This document shows positions 26,551 through 36,021 of a stretch of 64,000 bases of DNA, one piece after another. The stretch lies in contig NZ_JAHLPR010000003.1 in assembly GCF_018918005.1 (NCBI RefSeq), positions 1 to 64,000 of the forward strand, read 5' to 3'. Under the pieces are notes generated by a model. It made no database searches. It worked only from the letters and a program-made list of their open reading frames with translations, and was not told where the DNA came from. Position 1 is the first letter of the stretch. Every line of letters starts with the position of its first letter. A program made the position numbers and the translations under genes. Origin of the DNA: Paenibacillus sp. MSJ-34 (GTDB taxonomy: Bacteria > Bacillota > Bacilli > Paenibacillales > Paenibacillaceae).

Positions 26551-28317
26551 CTAATCGACGATTTCCGGAATGCGCAGGGTGACCGTCGTTCCCTCGTCCG
26601 GTTCGCTCTCGAATTGCAAGCCGAAGGCTTCTCCGAAATATAGTTTCAAACGATGATTCACGTTTTGCAGCCCCACCCCTTTGCCGGTTTCCAAGAATCG
26701 TCTTTTATCCAGCAACGTTTGCACGATCGCCGCGTCCATACCGACTCCGTCGTCCGCCACCTCGAGCTCGACGATGCCGCCGGTTTTCCGTCCCGTAATG
26801 CGAATATGGCCGGCGTCGGCTTTATGTTTGATGCCGTGGTACACCGAATTTTCAATAAGCGGCTGCAGCACGATTTTCAAAATTTTGCATTGCAGCAGCT
26901 CGGGATCGACATCGATCGAATAGGTGAATTTGTTCCGGTAACGTATATTTAAAATCATCAAATAATTTTCCACATGCTCCAGTTCGACCGCAATCGGCAC
27001 CAATTCCTCCCCTTTGCCGATGCTTGCGCGCAGCAGTCTGGACAAGGCCGACGTCATTTTGACGACCTCGTCCACCTTGTTCATTTCCGCCATCCAGATG
27101 ATCGAATCCAACGTATTGTACAGAAAATGCGGTTGAATTTGCGCCTGAAGCGCCTTCAATTCGCTCACCCGCTTCGTTTCCTGCTCCCGCACGATCTGAT
27201 TCATCAGTTCTTTGATTTTTCCGATCATCAAGTTGAACGTACGGGCCAATTTCCCGATTTCGTTCGGGCTCACAATATCGACGCGAATGTCAAAATCGCC
27301 TTTCTCTACCCGCTTCATATGCTTTTCGAGATTTTTCAACGGTTTGATCAGCGTAATCGAAATAAAGACCGAAATAGCCAATGCGAACACAAGGCATAGA
27401 AACCCCCAAATCGCCGAAGAAAACTGCATCTCCCGCTTATTCCCGACCATTTCGTCCGGGTAGGTGACGCCGACGATTTTCCAGCCGAAATCCGACGTGC
27501 GAATCGAATAGATTTTGGCGTCTCGCCCTTTGCCGACTTCGATCGAACCGTCGTCTGCGGCCAATATCTTCTCGAATTCCTCCGTTTTAATTTGCGTATA
27601 AATAATTTGCTGCTGCGGATGATAGATCAAATCGCCTTCCGGGTCCAAAATAAAGACGTACCCTCTCTTGCCGAGATGGATATTGCTTGCCAAATCGTTG
27701 ATAATGTTATAATTCAAATCGACCAGCAGCACGCCTTTATAGTCGCCCGCTTCGTCGGACAATTGGCGGCTTAAGGAGACGACCCACCGATATTCTTTAT
27801 GGAAAAGATGCTGAACGTGGGACGAAGAAATAATAATGCGCCCTTGCGCTTCGTCGGCGTCGGTATACCATTCCTGCCGCGTCAACTCCCCGTAAGCTTT
27901 CGTCCGGGCGTTCGCGCGGTCCGAGACGACCGCTCCGTTCGAACCGACGAATAGAATGGAAGCGATATCGCTTCTCGAGCCGACAATGGAATGAAACAAT
28001 CCGCTCAATCTCGCCGCCAGCTCTTCCCCTTCCTTCGCGCCCGGATCGTCAAGCGATAAGTAGCGTTGCAAATCCCCGTTGCCGAGAGCGAAATTCGAGA
28101 CGCTCTCCATGTTGTTGATATACGTCTGAATGTTAATATTGACTTGATGAACCAACTCCATCGTATTGTCCCGCGCATTGTTCGTCACCGCTTCGACCGA
28201 CAGCCTGTAGGCGTTAAAGCTTAAAATAACGGTCGTGCATAGAATAAGACAGGAAAAGGCGAAGGCGATATTCGTATGTATGCTTTTAAACCGCAGCAAA
28301 TTCCCGAGTCTCATCAC
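26551..28317 (-). CDS. YesM-type membrane sensor histidine kinase
   Basis: 588 residues. A transmembrane helix (about 15-37), a large extracellular dCache-like region, a second helix (about 285-310), HAMP, a His_kinase domain with the phosphoacceptor LQAQIQPHFLYNTLDSI and a HATPase with ENSVYHGIKHKA and GVGLQNVNHRL. YesM kinases usually control sugar or polysaccharide uptake with a YesN partner. Overlaps the regulator stop (GTGATGA); GTG 28317 or ATG 28314 may start it. Ligand is unknown. Confidence 0.92.
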   Translation of the reverse strand: MMRLGNLLRFKSIHTNIAFAFSCLILCTTVILSFNAYRLSVEAVTNNARDNTMELVHQVNINIQTYINNMESVSNFALGNGDLQRYLSLDDPGAKEGEELAARLSGLFHSIVGSRSDIASILFVGSNGAVVSDRANARTKAYGELTRQEWYTDADEAQGRIIISSSHVQHLFHKEYRWVVSLSRQLSDEAGDYKGVLLVDLNYNIINDLASNIHLGKRGYVFILDPEGDLIYHPQQQIIYTQIKTEEFEKILAADDGSIEVGKGRDAKIYSIRTSDFGWKIVGVTYPDEMVGNKREMQFSSAIWGFLCLVFALAISVFISITLIKPLKNLEKHMKRVEKGDFDIRVDIVSPNEIGKLARTFNLMIGKIKELMNQIVREQETKRVSELKALQAQIQPHFLYNTLDSIIWMAEMNKVDEVVKMTSALSRLLRASIGKGEELVPIAVELEHVENYLMILNIRYRNKFTYSIDVDPELLQCKILKIVLQPLIENSVYHGIKHKADAGHIRITGRKTGGIVELEVADDGVGMDAAIVQTLLDKRRFLETGKGVGLQNVNHRLKLYFGEAFGLQFESEPDEGTTVTLRIPEIVD

Positions 28318-29924
28318 GCTTGTCCTTTCTGCAAAGCCCGATATTCTTTGGGCGTCATGCCCGTATTCCGCTTGAATATGACGCTGAAATATTGCGGATC
28401 GCTATATCCGACCCTTGCGGCGATATCGTATGTCTTCCATTGCGTGAAGGCGAGCAGTTCTTTCGCTTTCTCCAGCCGGTAACGCGTCAAATATTCGACA
28501 AACGTTTCACCCGTATGCTGTTTAAACAACGAACTGAAATAACTGATGCTTAAGTAGACATGATTGCATACTTGGTTGAGCGAGAAGTCCGGATCATTGT
28601 AGTGTTCGCGGATATAGGATTCCGCCAGGAGCATTTGCGATTGGGCGACATTTGTCCGTTTCTCCGTCAAATCCGAAATGATGCTGCGGCAAGTTTCGTC
28701 CAGCCATTCCTTAACCGCGTCCATCGTTTTCATCGCGGCGATTTGCGCGAACGGATTGTCCCCGAACGCTTGGGCGTCGTCGATTCCCGTCTCGGCAACC
28801 GCGCTCTGCAAGGAAACGATCAATCTTTGGATCGATCCGCGGCATTTGTCAAGCGAATAGCCGGACATCTTCATCTCTTCGAGCCATTCGTCCAGCGCGG
28901 CGGACACAGCCGCCCCCTTCCCCGACTTTACGGCCGAGACGATTTTGCGCTCCCATTCGTCGAAGCTGATCTGATCGATGCTCTTGCCGTATTCCAAATC
29001 GTTGATCGAGATCAGCTTGCCGACACCGAGCAGAAACCGGTAATCCAACGCTGAAAGCGCTTCCTGAAACGAAGTCGAAATATGCGCGATATCGCCGTAC
29101 GGCCTGCCGATGCCGAGCGACACGGTCAACTTCACATATTTTTCAACGCTTTGTTTCGCGTAGCTTGCCAACGTTTGGGCCGATAGTCCGACTTCATCCT
29201 CCGCCCCGGAGCAGATAATCGCAATTTTATCGTCGCGCGTCCGGAATACGATGTCGCCGGCTTCTTTTTCGAAAATTTCATGAAAAATGTTGAAGGCGGC
29301 AAAACGCAGCAATTCCGTCTCCGTCATTTGGTTTTCATACGACGTTCGTTGAAACTCGTCGACATCCGCGACGATCGCGACGTACGCCGGACCGGGCAGA
29401 GACAGGCGGAAATAGCGCAGCTTCGCCTCGATTTCCTCCCGCTTCAACCGGGATGCGGCCATTCGCTCCAGAAAACGTTCGCGCAGCAGCGGCAAGCTTT
29501 GATTCAATTGAATCCGCAATTGGCTCAAATCTTCTTTTCTTTGCCGTTCCTCATCCAACTCTTTCCTCATTTCGGACAAGAAACGGGTAAATTCCTCGGA
29601 GTTGATCGGCTTGAGCAAATAATCGCTCACTTTCAATTTGATCGCTTGCTTGGCGTATTCGAAATCTTCATATCCGGTCAAAATGACGATTTTCACGTCC
29701 CGATAACGGTTGACGACACGCTCCGCGAATTCGAGCCCGTCCATAAACGGCATGCAAATATCCGTTATGATCGCGTCAGGCTGCAGCAGTTCCATCGATT
29801 CAAGCGCATCCCTCCCGTTGCCGAAATCGCCGACCAGGTCGAATCCGCAAGCGCGCCAATCCGTTTTCCGTTTAATGCCCTCCCTGACCTCGTCTTCGTC
29901 TTCAACAAGGATGATTTTGTACAA
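28314..29924 (-). CDS. YesN-type response regulator with AraC HTH
   Basis: 536 residues. An N-terminal receiver has acidic pocket VEDEDEVREG, phosphoacceptor Asp in AIITDICMPFMDG and Lys in YLLKPINSEEF. A middle region of unclear fold leads to a C-terminal AraC-type double HTH (FSLNQVCNHVYLSISYFSSL, GYSDPQYFSVIFKRNTGMTP). A TTG at 29924 is preferred because AAGGAG lies 8 nt upstream; the GTG at 29933 overlaps that site. It heads a three-gene operon with the kinase and binding protein. Targets may be the neighbouring glycan genes or a sugar uptake system elsewhere. Confidence 0.92.
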   Translation of the reverse strand: MYKIILVEDEDEVREGIKRKTDWRACGFDLVGDFGNGRDALESMELLQPDAIITDICMPFMDGLEFAERVVNRYRDVKIVILTGYEDFEYAKQAIKLKVSDYLLKPINSEEFTRFLSEMRKELDEERQRKEDLSQLRIQLNQSLPLLRERFLERMAASRLKREEIEAKLRYFRLSLPGPAYVAIVADVDEFQRTSYENQMTETELLRFAAFNIFHEIFEKEAGDIVFRTRDDKIAIICSGAEDEVGLSAQTLASYAKQSVEKYVKLTVSLGIGRPYGDIAHISTSFQEALSALDYRFLLGVGKLISINDLEYGKSIDQISFDEWERKIVSAVKSGKGAAVSAALDEWLEEMKMSGYSLDKCRGSIQRLIVSLQSAVAETGIDDAQAFGDNPFAQIAAMKTMDAVKEWLDETCRSIISDLTEKRTNVAQSQMLLAESYIREHYNDPDFSLNQVCNHVYLSISYFSSLFKQHTGETFVEYLTRYRLEKAKELLAFTQWKTYDIAARVGYSDPQYFSVIFKRNTGMTPKEYRALQKGQA

Positions 29925-30018
29925 AAACTCCACTCCTTTGCTGACATTCCCGGATTTTATTTCATTGTACTTAGCTTAAACATACTCGGCAAACATTTCC
30001 TCGCATCGAATCGGGGAA

Positions 30019-30044
30019 AAGGCTGCCCGTTGGCGAGCAACCTT
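30019..30044 (-). terminator. Terminator after the 30142-31194 glycosyltransferase
   Basis: AAGG CTGCCCG pairs with CGAGCAA CCTT (two G-T pairs, one mismatch-free 11-bp arm) with a 4-nt loop; minus-strand read-out ends CCTTTTCC. Confidence 0.55.
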
Positions 30045-30141
30045 GCCTGAAACTTTTTACGTTTATTCTATCCGGGACAAGCAGCGTATGGAATGGACTA
30101 TTTTCCTTAAAAAAGTCGAAAATATTACGATAAAATTGCCG

Positions 30142-31194
30142 TTACAAGTATGCCTTGACCAATTCCCAAAATATGTTTTCCGTATTTTCCCGGCTAAAAT
30201 ATTTCAGTCGCTCCTTCTGCCGGCTAATGATATTGCGTCTCAATTCTTCGTCCTCCGTCACCTGATGCATCAGCGCGGCGATTTGCCGATCGTTTTGATT
30301 CGCGGCGAGCAAACCCGCTCCTCCCAGCGTTTCTTCGACGGCTCCGCCTGCGCGGGCGATAATCGGAACGTTGAAATACATCGCCTCGAGCAGCGGCACG
30401 CAAAATCCTTCATGCTCGCTCATGCAAAGGAACAAGTCGGCGTTCAAATAATATGCCTTTAACTGCTCGAACGGCACATGGCCGACGATATGGACGTCTT
30501 CGTATCCTTTCTCCGCGATCAGCCGGTTCAATTCGTTGACGTAAGCGGCGAAAGCGGCGTAGCCGACCAGAAACAGCCTCGCCCCCGGCTCCATGTTGTT
30601 CCGGTAAAAGGCGAACGCCTCCATTACATCCTCGATCCTTTTATTCGGTACAAGCCGCCCCACGAACAGCACATCCTTGCGTTTTTTGCTGCTGCGCAGC
30701 CGGTACAGCATCATATGATCCGGGGGACGGTTATATTCGTCGAAATCGACGATGATCGGCGAAACGGCGTGATGCAAGAAGCCAAGCTGCATCAGTTCGA
30801 GACGGTTATATTCCGAATCCGCAAGCGCAAAATGGATATGCGGCATGAGAAATTTCAGCTCTTCCCTGCCCTTCTCGCAGAAGGACGCGAGCTCTTGGTC
30901 GTATTTCGCATAATAACGGCCGGGAGTGATGTTATGGTATATCATCCACCTTCGTCCGGTGAACGAAGGGATTCGATAGCTTAATTCGCAGCCGATGCTC
31001 ATATGGTATATCACGTGGCTGTCGAGCGGGATATGCTTCGCCGGAAGCACCGAATCTTTAAAAATCGGGTGTATGTTTTGCGCATAGATTTCCGAGCGGA
31101 CCCCTCTCCGGTTCAAACATCGTTTTATGTTCAACGCGGCGTTGCCGATCGCGTCTCCGTAACTCATCGTCAAGAGCAGTTGATTGATTTCCAC
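30142..31194 (-). CDS. GT4-family glycosyltransferase
   Basis: 350 residues with GT-B fold landmarks: DVLFVGRLVPNKRIEDVMEAF (about 190-210), VHIVGHVPFEQLKAYY and the donor-binding EX7E stretch SEHEGFCVPLLEAM. Similar to mannosyl/rhamnosyltransferases that use GDP or dTDP sugars; donor not certain. GTG start is 10 nt after GGAGG. Monocistronic on the minus strand, divergent from the GT2 cluster, with a CATA-type -10 element (CATATAATG) about 65 bp upstream that could be read by a sporulation sigma factor (inference). Confidence 0.88.
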   Translation of the reverse strand: MEINQLLLTMSYGDAIGNAALNIKRCLNRRGVRSEIYAQNIHPIFKDSVLPAKHIPLDSHVIYHMSIGCELSYRIPSFTGRRWMIYHNITPGRYYAKYDQELASFCEKGREELKFLMPHIHFALADSEYNRLELMQLGFLHHAVSPIIVDFDEYNRPPDHMMLYRLRSSKKRKDVLFVGRLVPNKRIEDVMEAFAFYRNNMEPGARLFLVGYAAFAAYVNELNRLIAEKGYEDVHIVGHVPFEQLKAYYLNADLFLCMSEHEGFCVPLLEAMYFNVPIIARAGGAVEETLGGAGLLAANQNDRQIAALMHQVTEDEELRRNIISRQKERLKYFSRENTENIFWELVKAYL

Positions 31195-31464
31195 AGCTGT
31201 TTCTCCTCCCTTCGATTAGCTTCGATTCCCCCACCCTTTCATTTCGTTTCCATCATTATATGAGTCGAGCGGGGCCTGTGATTATAACAATCGCCCGCAC
31301 GGCATACACCATACGGCAATCGTCTGCGGCCGGCCGGCGCATAGTTCCTCGTAATAGATTGATAACCTTTTTTTGTTCGCTCAAGATATTCGTCGCAGCC
31401 ATCCTCCCATCGCGATCATACTATGAAAATATGACAACCTCTCAACACTTTTAGGAGGGATCGT

Positions 31465-32172
31465 ATGAAATATTTAGTAGGTTTTTTCTATCGCAACAGT
31501 CTCGAATATTTAAAAATCGCCGTTCAAAGCGTGAAGCCCTTCTGGAAGCATATCGTCATTATCGACAATACGCCGGAATTGTCCTTGCGCTCGGAGCGCG
31601 CATTTCCGGAAGGCGTAACCATTGTGGAGCCGCCTTCCCCGTTAACGTTCACCCAATCCATGAATCTCATTATACGAATGGCGGAGGAGCAAGGTTGCGA
31701 TGCCGTCATTTTTATGCATAACGACGTACAGGCGCATGCCAATGCGGCGGATCGGTTTCTGCATACGATGAACGAGCTGCACCGCAGCGGCATTCATTGG
31801 GGCCTGCTTATGACGCAGCAGTTTTTGATCGTTGCGCAAAATATGAAGATGATTCGCGAGGTAGGCCTTTGGGATACGGTTTGGCCCGATATTTTCAGCG
31901 ATTACGATTATTGTTACCGGGTATATTTGTCGGGTTATGAAATTTTGAAATTGGAGCTTCCGCTGACGCATCATAACGAAGGCGGAAATACGGTGAAAGC
32001 CGACTTGAACCTCTGGTCTTTAACGTTGCTTAACGCGCCGATGTGGCATGATTACTATCAAATCAAATGGGGAGGCGAAATATTAAAGGAAACGTACCGC
32101 GTTCCTTTCTCGCCCGGCTCCGCTAACAATCAAGCCGAGGATTGGACCCAACGTATTCGAAACATGTCATGA
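31465..32172 (+). CDS. GT2-like glycosyltransferase, paralogue B
   Basis: 235 residues, same family as the gene at 22848. Shared stations are VGFFYRNSLEYLKIAVQS, HIVIIDNTPE, TFTQSMNLIIRMAEEQGC, FMHNDVQAH, WPDIFSDYDYCYR and LTHHNEGGN. The ribosome site AGGAGGG lies 8 nt before the ATG. It heads a three-gene tandem array with 32194 and 32945. A 44-bp stretch starting at 31684 differs from 32413 at one base, pointing to recent duplication or conversion. Confidence 0.82.
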   Translation: MKYLVGFFYRNSLEYLKIAVQSVKPFWKHIVIIDNTPELSLRSERAFPEGVTIVEPPSPLTFTQSMNLIIRMAEEQGCDAVIFMHNDVQAHANAADRFLHTMNELHRSGIHWGLLMTQQFLIVAQNMKMIREVGLWDTVWPDIFSDYDYCYRVYLSGYEILKLELPLTHHNEGGNTVKADLNLWSLTLLNAPMWHDYYQIKWGGEILKETYRVPFSPGSANNQAEDWTQRIRNMS

Positions 32173-32193
32173 TCAATAGGAGAGGAGTAAGCC

Positions 32194-32904
32194 ATGAAAT
32201 ATATTGCCGGTTTTTTCTATCGAAACGGCCTCGATTATTTGCGGCTCGCCATTCAAAGCCTCAAGCCTTATTGGAAGCATACGGTCGTGATCGACAATAC
32301 GCCCGGGTTGTCGCTTCGTTATGAAGCGCCGTTTCCGCCCGGCGTCAAGACGATCGAACCGCCTACGCCGCTAACGTTTACGCAATCGATGAATTATTTA
32401 ATCCGTATGGCAGAGGAGCAAGGCTGCGATGCCGTCATTTTTATGCATAACGACGTTGAAGCGCATCCGGGCACGGCGGAGAAATTTTTGGCGGCGGTCA
32501 AGAAGCTGCACGATCAGGGCTCGAACTGGGGTCTGGTAACGGCGCACGGTTATTTGCTGGCAGCGCTCAGCATGAAAGCTGTCAAACGAATCGGTTTATG
32601 GGATACGTTCTTCCCTGCCATATTCAGCGATTACGATTATTGTCAGCGGATCCATCACGGAGGCTTCGACATGTTGGAAACCTATTATCCGTTAACGCAT
32701 CATAACGGGGGAAGCAATACGCTCAAGAACGATCAGATGTTATGGAATTTGACCGCGATGTACGGGCCGTTATGGCTGGAATATTACAAGATCAAATGGG
32801 GCGGAGAGCCTTTGCATGAGACGTACCGGATTCCTTTCGATCCGAATTCGACCGTGCCTCCCCCCACTTCCTGGTCCAATGCGGTCATTGCCTACAACGG
32901 GTAA
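32194..32904 (+). CDS. GT2-like glycosyltransferase, paralogue C
   Basis: 236 residues, about as long as paralogues A and B and closest to them (AGFFYRNGLDYLRLAIQSLK, TFTQSMNYLIRMAEEQGCD, FMHNDVEAHPGT, FSDYDYCQR, LTHHNGGSN, PPPTSWSN at the C-terminus). The C-terminal PPPTSWSN is shared with paralogue A at 22848. Starts 21 bp after paralogue B with GGAG in front. Likely cytosolic; acceptor unknown. Confidence 0.82.
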   Translation: MKYIAGFFYRNGLDYLRLAIQSLKPYWKHTVVIDNTPGLSLRYEAPFPPGVKTIEPPTPLTFTQSMNYLIRMAEEQGCDAVIFMHNDVEAHPGTAEKFLAAVKKLHDQGSNWGLVTAHGYLLAALSMKAVKRIGLWDTFFPAIFSDYDYCQRIHHGGFDMLETYYPLTHHNGGSNTLKNDQMLWNLTAMYGPLWLEYYKIKWGGEPLHETYRIPFDPNSTVPPPTSWSNAVIAYNG

Positions 32905-32944
32905 TATCCGCTTAATCGCCTCTGTACAGAAAGGAGAATCGCAA

Positions 32945-33598
32945 GTGAAATATTTGGTAGGCATCGGATTTGTAAACAGAGTTGACTTGTTGGTTAAGGC
33001 TGTAGGCAGCATCCCGGCCTATTGGCCGCATACGACGATCGTCGACAATTCGTATGAACATATTTTGCGCGGACATGCGCTCGCAAGTATCGTCGCCATC
33101 GACGAGTCGCCGATTCCGCTCAGTTACAGCCAGACGATGAATTATTTAAAAAGAAAAGCGGTGGAGGGCAGCTACGATGTGCTCATCTACATGCATCACG
33201 ATACGGAAGCAATCGTCGGAACGCCCGAAGCGTTTCTGGAACAACTTCGGTCATGGCAGCAATCGGGCCAGCCTTGGGGAGTGGCGTTCACGAACTGCTA
33301 CTCGATGGCGGCCTATAATGTGCAAGCTCTTAACGCGGTCGGAGCCTGGGATTATTTGTACTTGCCGAGTTATTTCGCCGACACCGATTATTACCGCAGG
33401 CTCGCCTTGGCCGGGTACGGTTGGGTGGCCACCGGGCTGCCGGTAACGCATCACGACGGCGGCGGCAACACCTATAAGGCGGATCCGCTTCTTTCTTTGC
33501 TGCATCCGATCACAACCCCGCTATACTTGCGCTATTATATGGCCAAATGGGGAGGAGCGCCCGGCGCGGAGCAATACGTCACCGCATTTAACCAATAA
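32945..33598 (+). CDS. GT2-like glycosyltransferase, paralogue D (divergent)
   Basis: 217 residues. It keeps the family frame (VGIGFVNRVDLLVKAVGSI, TIVDNSYEH, LSYSQTMNYLKRKA, YMHHDTEA, PSYFADTDYYRRL, VTHHDGGGN) but has HHD in place of HND and lacks the PPPTSWSN tail. GTG 32945 lies 8 nt after AAGGAG. Being more divergent than B and C, it probably uses a different acceptor. End of the plus-strand array; the next gene is convergent with an 10-bp gap. Confidence 0.8.
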   Translation: MKYLVGIGFVNRVDLLVKAVGSIPAYWPHTTIVDNSYEHILRGHALASIVAIDESPIPLSYSQTMNYLKRKAVEGSYDVLIYMHHDTEAIVGTPEAFLEQLRSWQQSGQPWGVAFTNCYSMAAYNVQALNAVGAWDYLYLPSYFADTDYYRRLALAGYGWVATGLPVTHHDGGGNTYKADPLLSLLHPITTPLYLRYYMAKWGGAPGAEQYVTAFNQ

Positions 33599-33608
33599 AC
33601 GGCGGCGG

Positions 33609-34268
33609 CTAGAACGGCCAAGAGTACAATTGCATAAACCGCGCGCGGCACTGTTCGTACCGGTTCCAGTCCACATCGTCCAAGCAGTAGTGAAACACCC
33701 ACGGTGCCGCCTGAGCGGGAACGACGACGCGATACCCTTCCCGGCGGAAACGGATCGATTGGGAAATATCGTAATAATGAAATCCCCCGATCCTCTCGTC
33801 CCACTCCACATCATACTGCGTGATCATCATCACCCCGTCGATCGCCTCGACGTCCGCATACTCCTGCGCCACATCGCCCAAATGCAAATATACGTACGAC
33901 TGGAAGACCGCCTCCACTTTCCCGTATTGCGGGCTTCCTTCCCACCATGTGCCCGTCGCCGGCACGTTGACGGCTCCGGCGACGCCGAGCATGCCGATGT
34001 TTCCGTCCAACCGGAACACCTTGATCATGTCGGAGATGAAGTTCGCGTTCGTAATATACGTATCTTGGTGAAGATAAACTTTATATTTCGCGCCGGTGCG
34101 ATGCATCGCCCGGTTATACCCTTTGGTCATGCTTTCCGCGCCGTACATGGGAATCAGTTCGATCGCCATGCCGGACGGAATGTGCAGCCTGTTCACATGC
34201 GCCACATGCCGTTCATACGTTTTCTCATCGTTCACGCAGCATATAAAAGCTATCAAATAGGGATTCAT
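33609..34268 (-). CDS. StrF-domain/GT2_5-type glycosyltransferase, paralogue 1
   Basis: 219 residues. It begins YLIAFICCVNDEKTYERHV, with YNRAMHRTGAKYKVYLHQDTY (the HQDT acidic site), GMLGVAGAV, GTWWEG, VEAIDGVMMITQYDVEWDER and a C-terminal FHYCLDDVDWNRYE. This is the StrF/GT2_5 family of small glycosyltransferase-like proteins. A GAGGTGATAG site precedes the ATG. The gene at 35302 is a paralogue. It is on the opposite strand to the surrounding methyltransferase genes. Confidence 0.82.
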   Translation of the reverse strand: MNPYLIAFICCVNDEKTYERHVAHVNRLHIPSGMAIELIPMYGAESMTKGYNRAMHRTGAKYKVYLHQDTYITNANFISDMIKVFRLDGNIGMLGVAGAVNVPATGTWWEGSPQYGKVEAVFQSYVYLHLGDVAQEYADVEAIDGVMMITQYDVEWDERIGGFHYYDISQSIRFRREGYRVVVPAQAAPWVFHYCLDDVDWNRYEQCRARFMQLYSWPF

Positions 34269-34430
34269 GTTCTATCACCTCTCGCAATACGGACCAAAAC
34301 ATTATGTAACATACTATGCCGCATCGCCGCAAAGGAAAGGGCATTTATTTTATTTCATAGGAATAGTTAACCATCCAAGCGGAGCGAACGCCCTTTACAT
34401 ATCATAGCATGGCGAAACACGATACAGGGG

Positions 34431-35279
34431 GTGGGCAACATCGCAGGAAACGAACGGCTCGTCCGTCAGACGATCAGCCAATACAATCAGAGTCAGGTAC
34501 GAATTCCGCAGAGCAAATTCCGCGAACTGTTGAATATGCCGCATAACGATGCGGAATTCACCGGCGAACGTTTGATTATAAACGATCATGTGAAACGGCA
34601 ATTCGATAAAGTGTTCCGCGAGCACACGCTTCGCTACGATTTCGCCAGCCGGTTCGTGCAAGGAAATACCGTTCTCGATGCCGCTTGCGGCGTCGGATAC
34701 GGCACGAAGATGTTTGAGATCGCCGGAGCGGAGCTGGCCATCGGCGTCGACGCATCTGCGGAGACCGTTTCGTACGCAGCTATGCATTACGCGGGGGAAA
34801 GGGCGCAATTTATGGCTGCGGACATTCATGCTCTGCCGTTCCCGAACGACAGCTTCGATATTGTTGTCTCTTTCGAAACGATCGAACATATTCCCGACGG
34901 CGCGGAATGGATTCGCGAATCGGCCAGGGTGCTGAAGGAAGGCGGGCTGCTCATCATTTCGACGCCCAACCGGAGCAGACATAGCCCGGGAATTTACTTC
35001 GGCGAAAAACCGCATCATACGTTCCATTTGTTCGAATACAGCGTGAACGAATTCGTCGGCGAGCTCCTGACGCGGTATGACATTGTCGAATTGTACGGGC
35101 AAACATTCGTGCATGATTACGAATGGTACGCCACCCGGTTGGAAAGGGCATCCCGCGGCTTGAATCCCGAATATGTCCCGCCGATGATGGAATTGTCCTA
35201 TGATTATTCCCTCGTGCCCCTGAGCCGGGTCAAAAACGCCCAGCCTACGTTTGTCATTGCCGTGTGCCGCAAACCATGA
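34431..35279 (+). CDS. SAM-dependent methyltransferase
   Basis: 282 residues if GTG 34431 is used; the family core begins around ATG 34534 (MPHNDAEFTGERLI). Motif I is VLDAACGVGYGTKMFEIAG, followed by IGVDASAETVSYA, FDIVVSFETIEHI and LKEGGLLIISTPNRSRHSP. Similar proteins sit in polysaccharide clusters and methylate sugar residues of a glycan, sometimes as chain caps. No good ribosome site is seen for either start. It is followed, 22 bp on, by a StrF-type glycosyltransferase and a further methyltransferase. Confidence 0.82.
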   Translation: MGNIAGNERLVRQTISQYNQSQVRIPQSKFRELLNMPHNDAEFTGERLIINDHVKRQFDKVFREHTLRYDFASRFVQGNTVLDAACGVGYGTKMFEIAGAELAIGVDASAETVSYAAMHYAGERAQFMAADIHALPFPNDSFDIVVSFETIEHIPDGAEWIRESARVLKEGGLLIISTPNRSRHSPGIYFGEKPHHTFHLFEYSVNEFVGELLTRYDIVELYGQTFVHDYEWYATRLERASRGLNPEYVPPMMELSYDYSLVPLSRVKNAQPTFVIAVCRKP

Positions 35280-35301
35280 ATTTAACAATGGAGGGATTCG
35301 A

Positions 35302-36021
35302 GTGCAGGCCGATCCTCATTCCATCGCTTTCATTTCTTGCGTGTCGGACGAAAAGCTGTTCAGCCGGTCCGTATCGTACATCAACGGCTTGCATCTTCCG
35401 CAAGGCTTCTCTCTGGAGATCGTTCCGGTCTACCGTCCCCGCAGCATGGCCGCCGGATACAATGCGGGAATGCGGGCCAGCCGCTCGAAATATAAAGTTT
35501 ATTTGCACCAGGATACGTTTCTGATCAACCCTTATTTCATTTACGAATGTTTAGAAGTTTTTGGACAAGAACCGGCAATCGGCATGATCGGCGTCATGGG
35601 CAGCCGGAACCAGCCCTCCTCCGGGACGTGGTGGGAAGGCGAACCGCTCTATACGAAATGGGTGTCGTTCGTCGATAACGTCGTTTCCACGCAAACGATT
35701 AACGAGATTCGATCCGGCTACGAACCTGTCCGGTCGATCGACGGCGCGCTTATGGTGACCCAGTACGATCTGGAATGGGATGAACGGGTCGAAGGCTTTC
35801 ATTTCTACGACGCCGCGCATTCCATTCGCTTCACGGCACAGGGTTACCTGATCGCCGTCCCGGCCCAGAAACAGCCTTGGATGATGCATTACCGTTTGCA
35901 TGATACGAATTGGGAGGAATACTACGCCGCGCGGGACAAATTTACGCGTCTATACGAATGGGCGCTGCGCGATTCGCGCGGAAAGGAGCTGGAAGATGCT
36001 GCAGTCAAAAATTTGCAATGA
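35302..36021 (+). CDS. StrF-domain/GT2_5-type glycosyltransferase, paralogue 2
   Basis: 239 residues. Same layout as 33609-34268: SIAFISCVSDEKLFSRSV, YNAGMRASRSKYKVYLHQDTF, GMIGVMGS, GTWWEGEPLYTKW, SIDGALMVTQYDLEWDER, MMHYRLHDTNWEEYY. GTG 35302 is placed by GGAGG 7 nt upstream. Overlaps the next methyltransferase by 26 bp. Two StrF-type genes flank a methyltransferase on opposite strands, suggesting duplication followed by inversion. Confidence 0.82.
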   Translation: MQADPHSIAFISCVSDEKLFSRSVSYINGLHLPQGFSLEIVPVYRPRSMAAGYNAGMRASRSKYKVYLHQDTFLINPYFIYECLEVFGQEPAIGMIGVMGSRNQPSSGTWWEGEPLYTKWVSFVDNVVSTQTINEIRSGYEPVRSIDGALMVTQYDLEWDERVEGFHFYDAAHSIRFTAQGYLIAVPAQKQPWMMHYRLHDTNWEEYYAARDKFTRLYEWALRDSRGKELEDAAVKNLQ

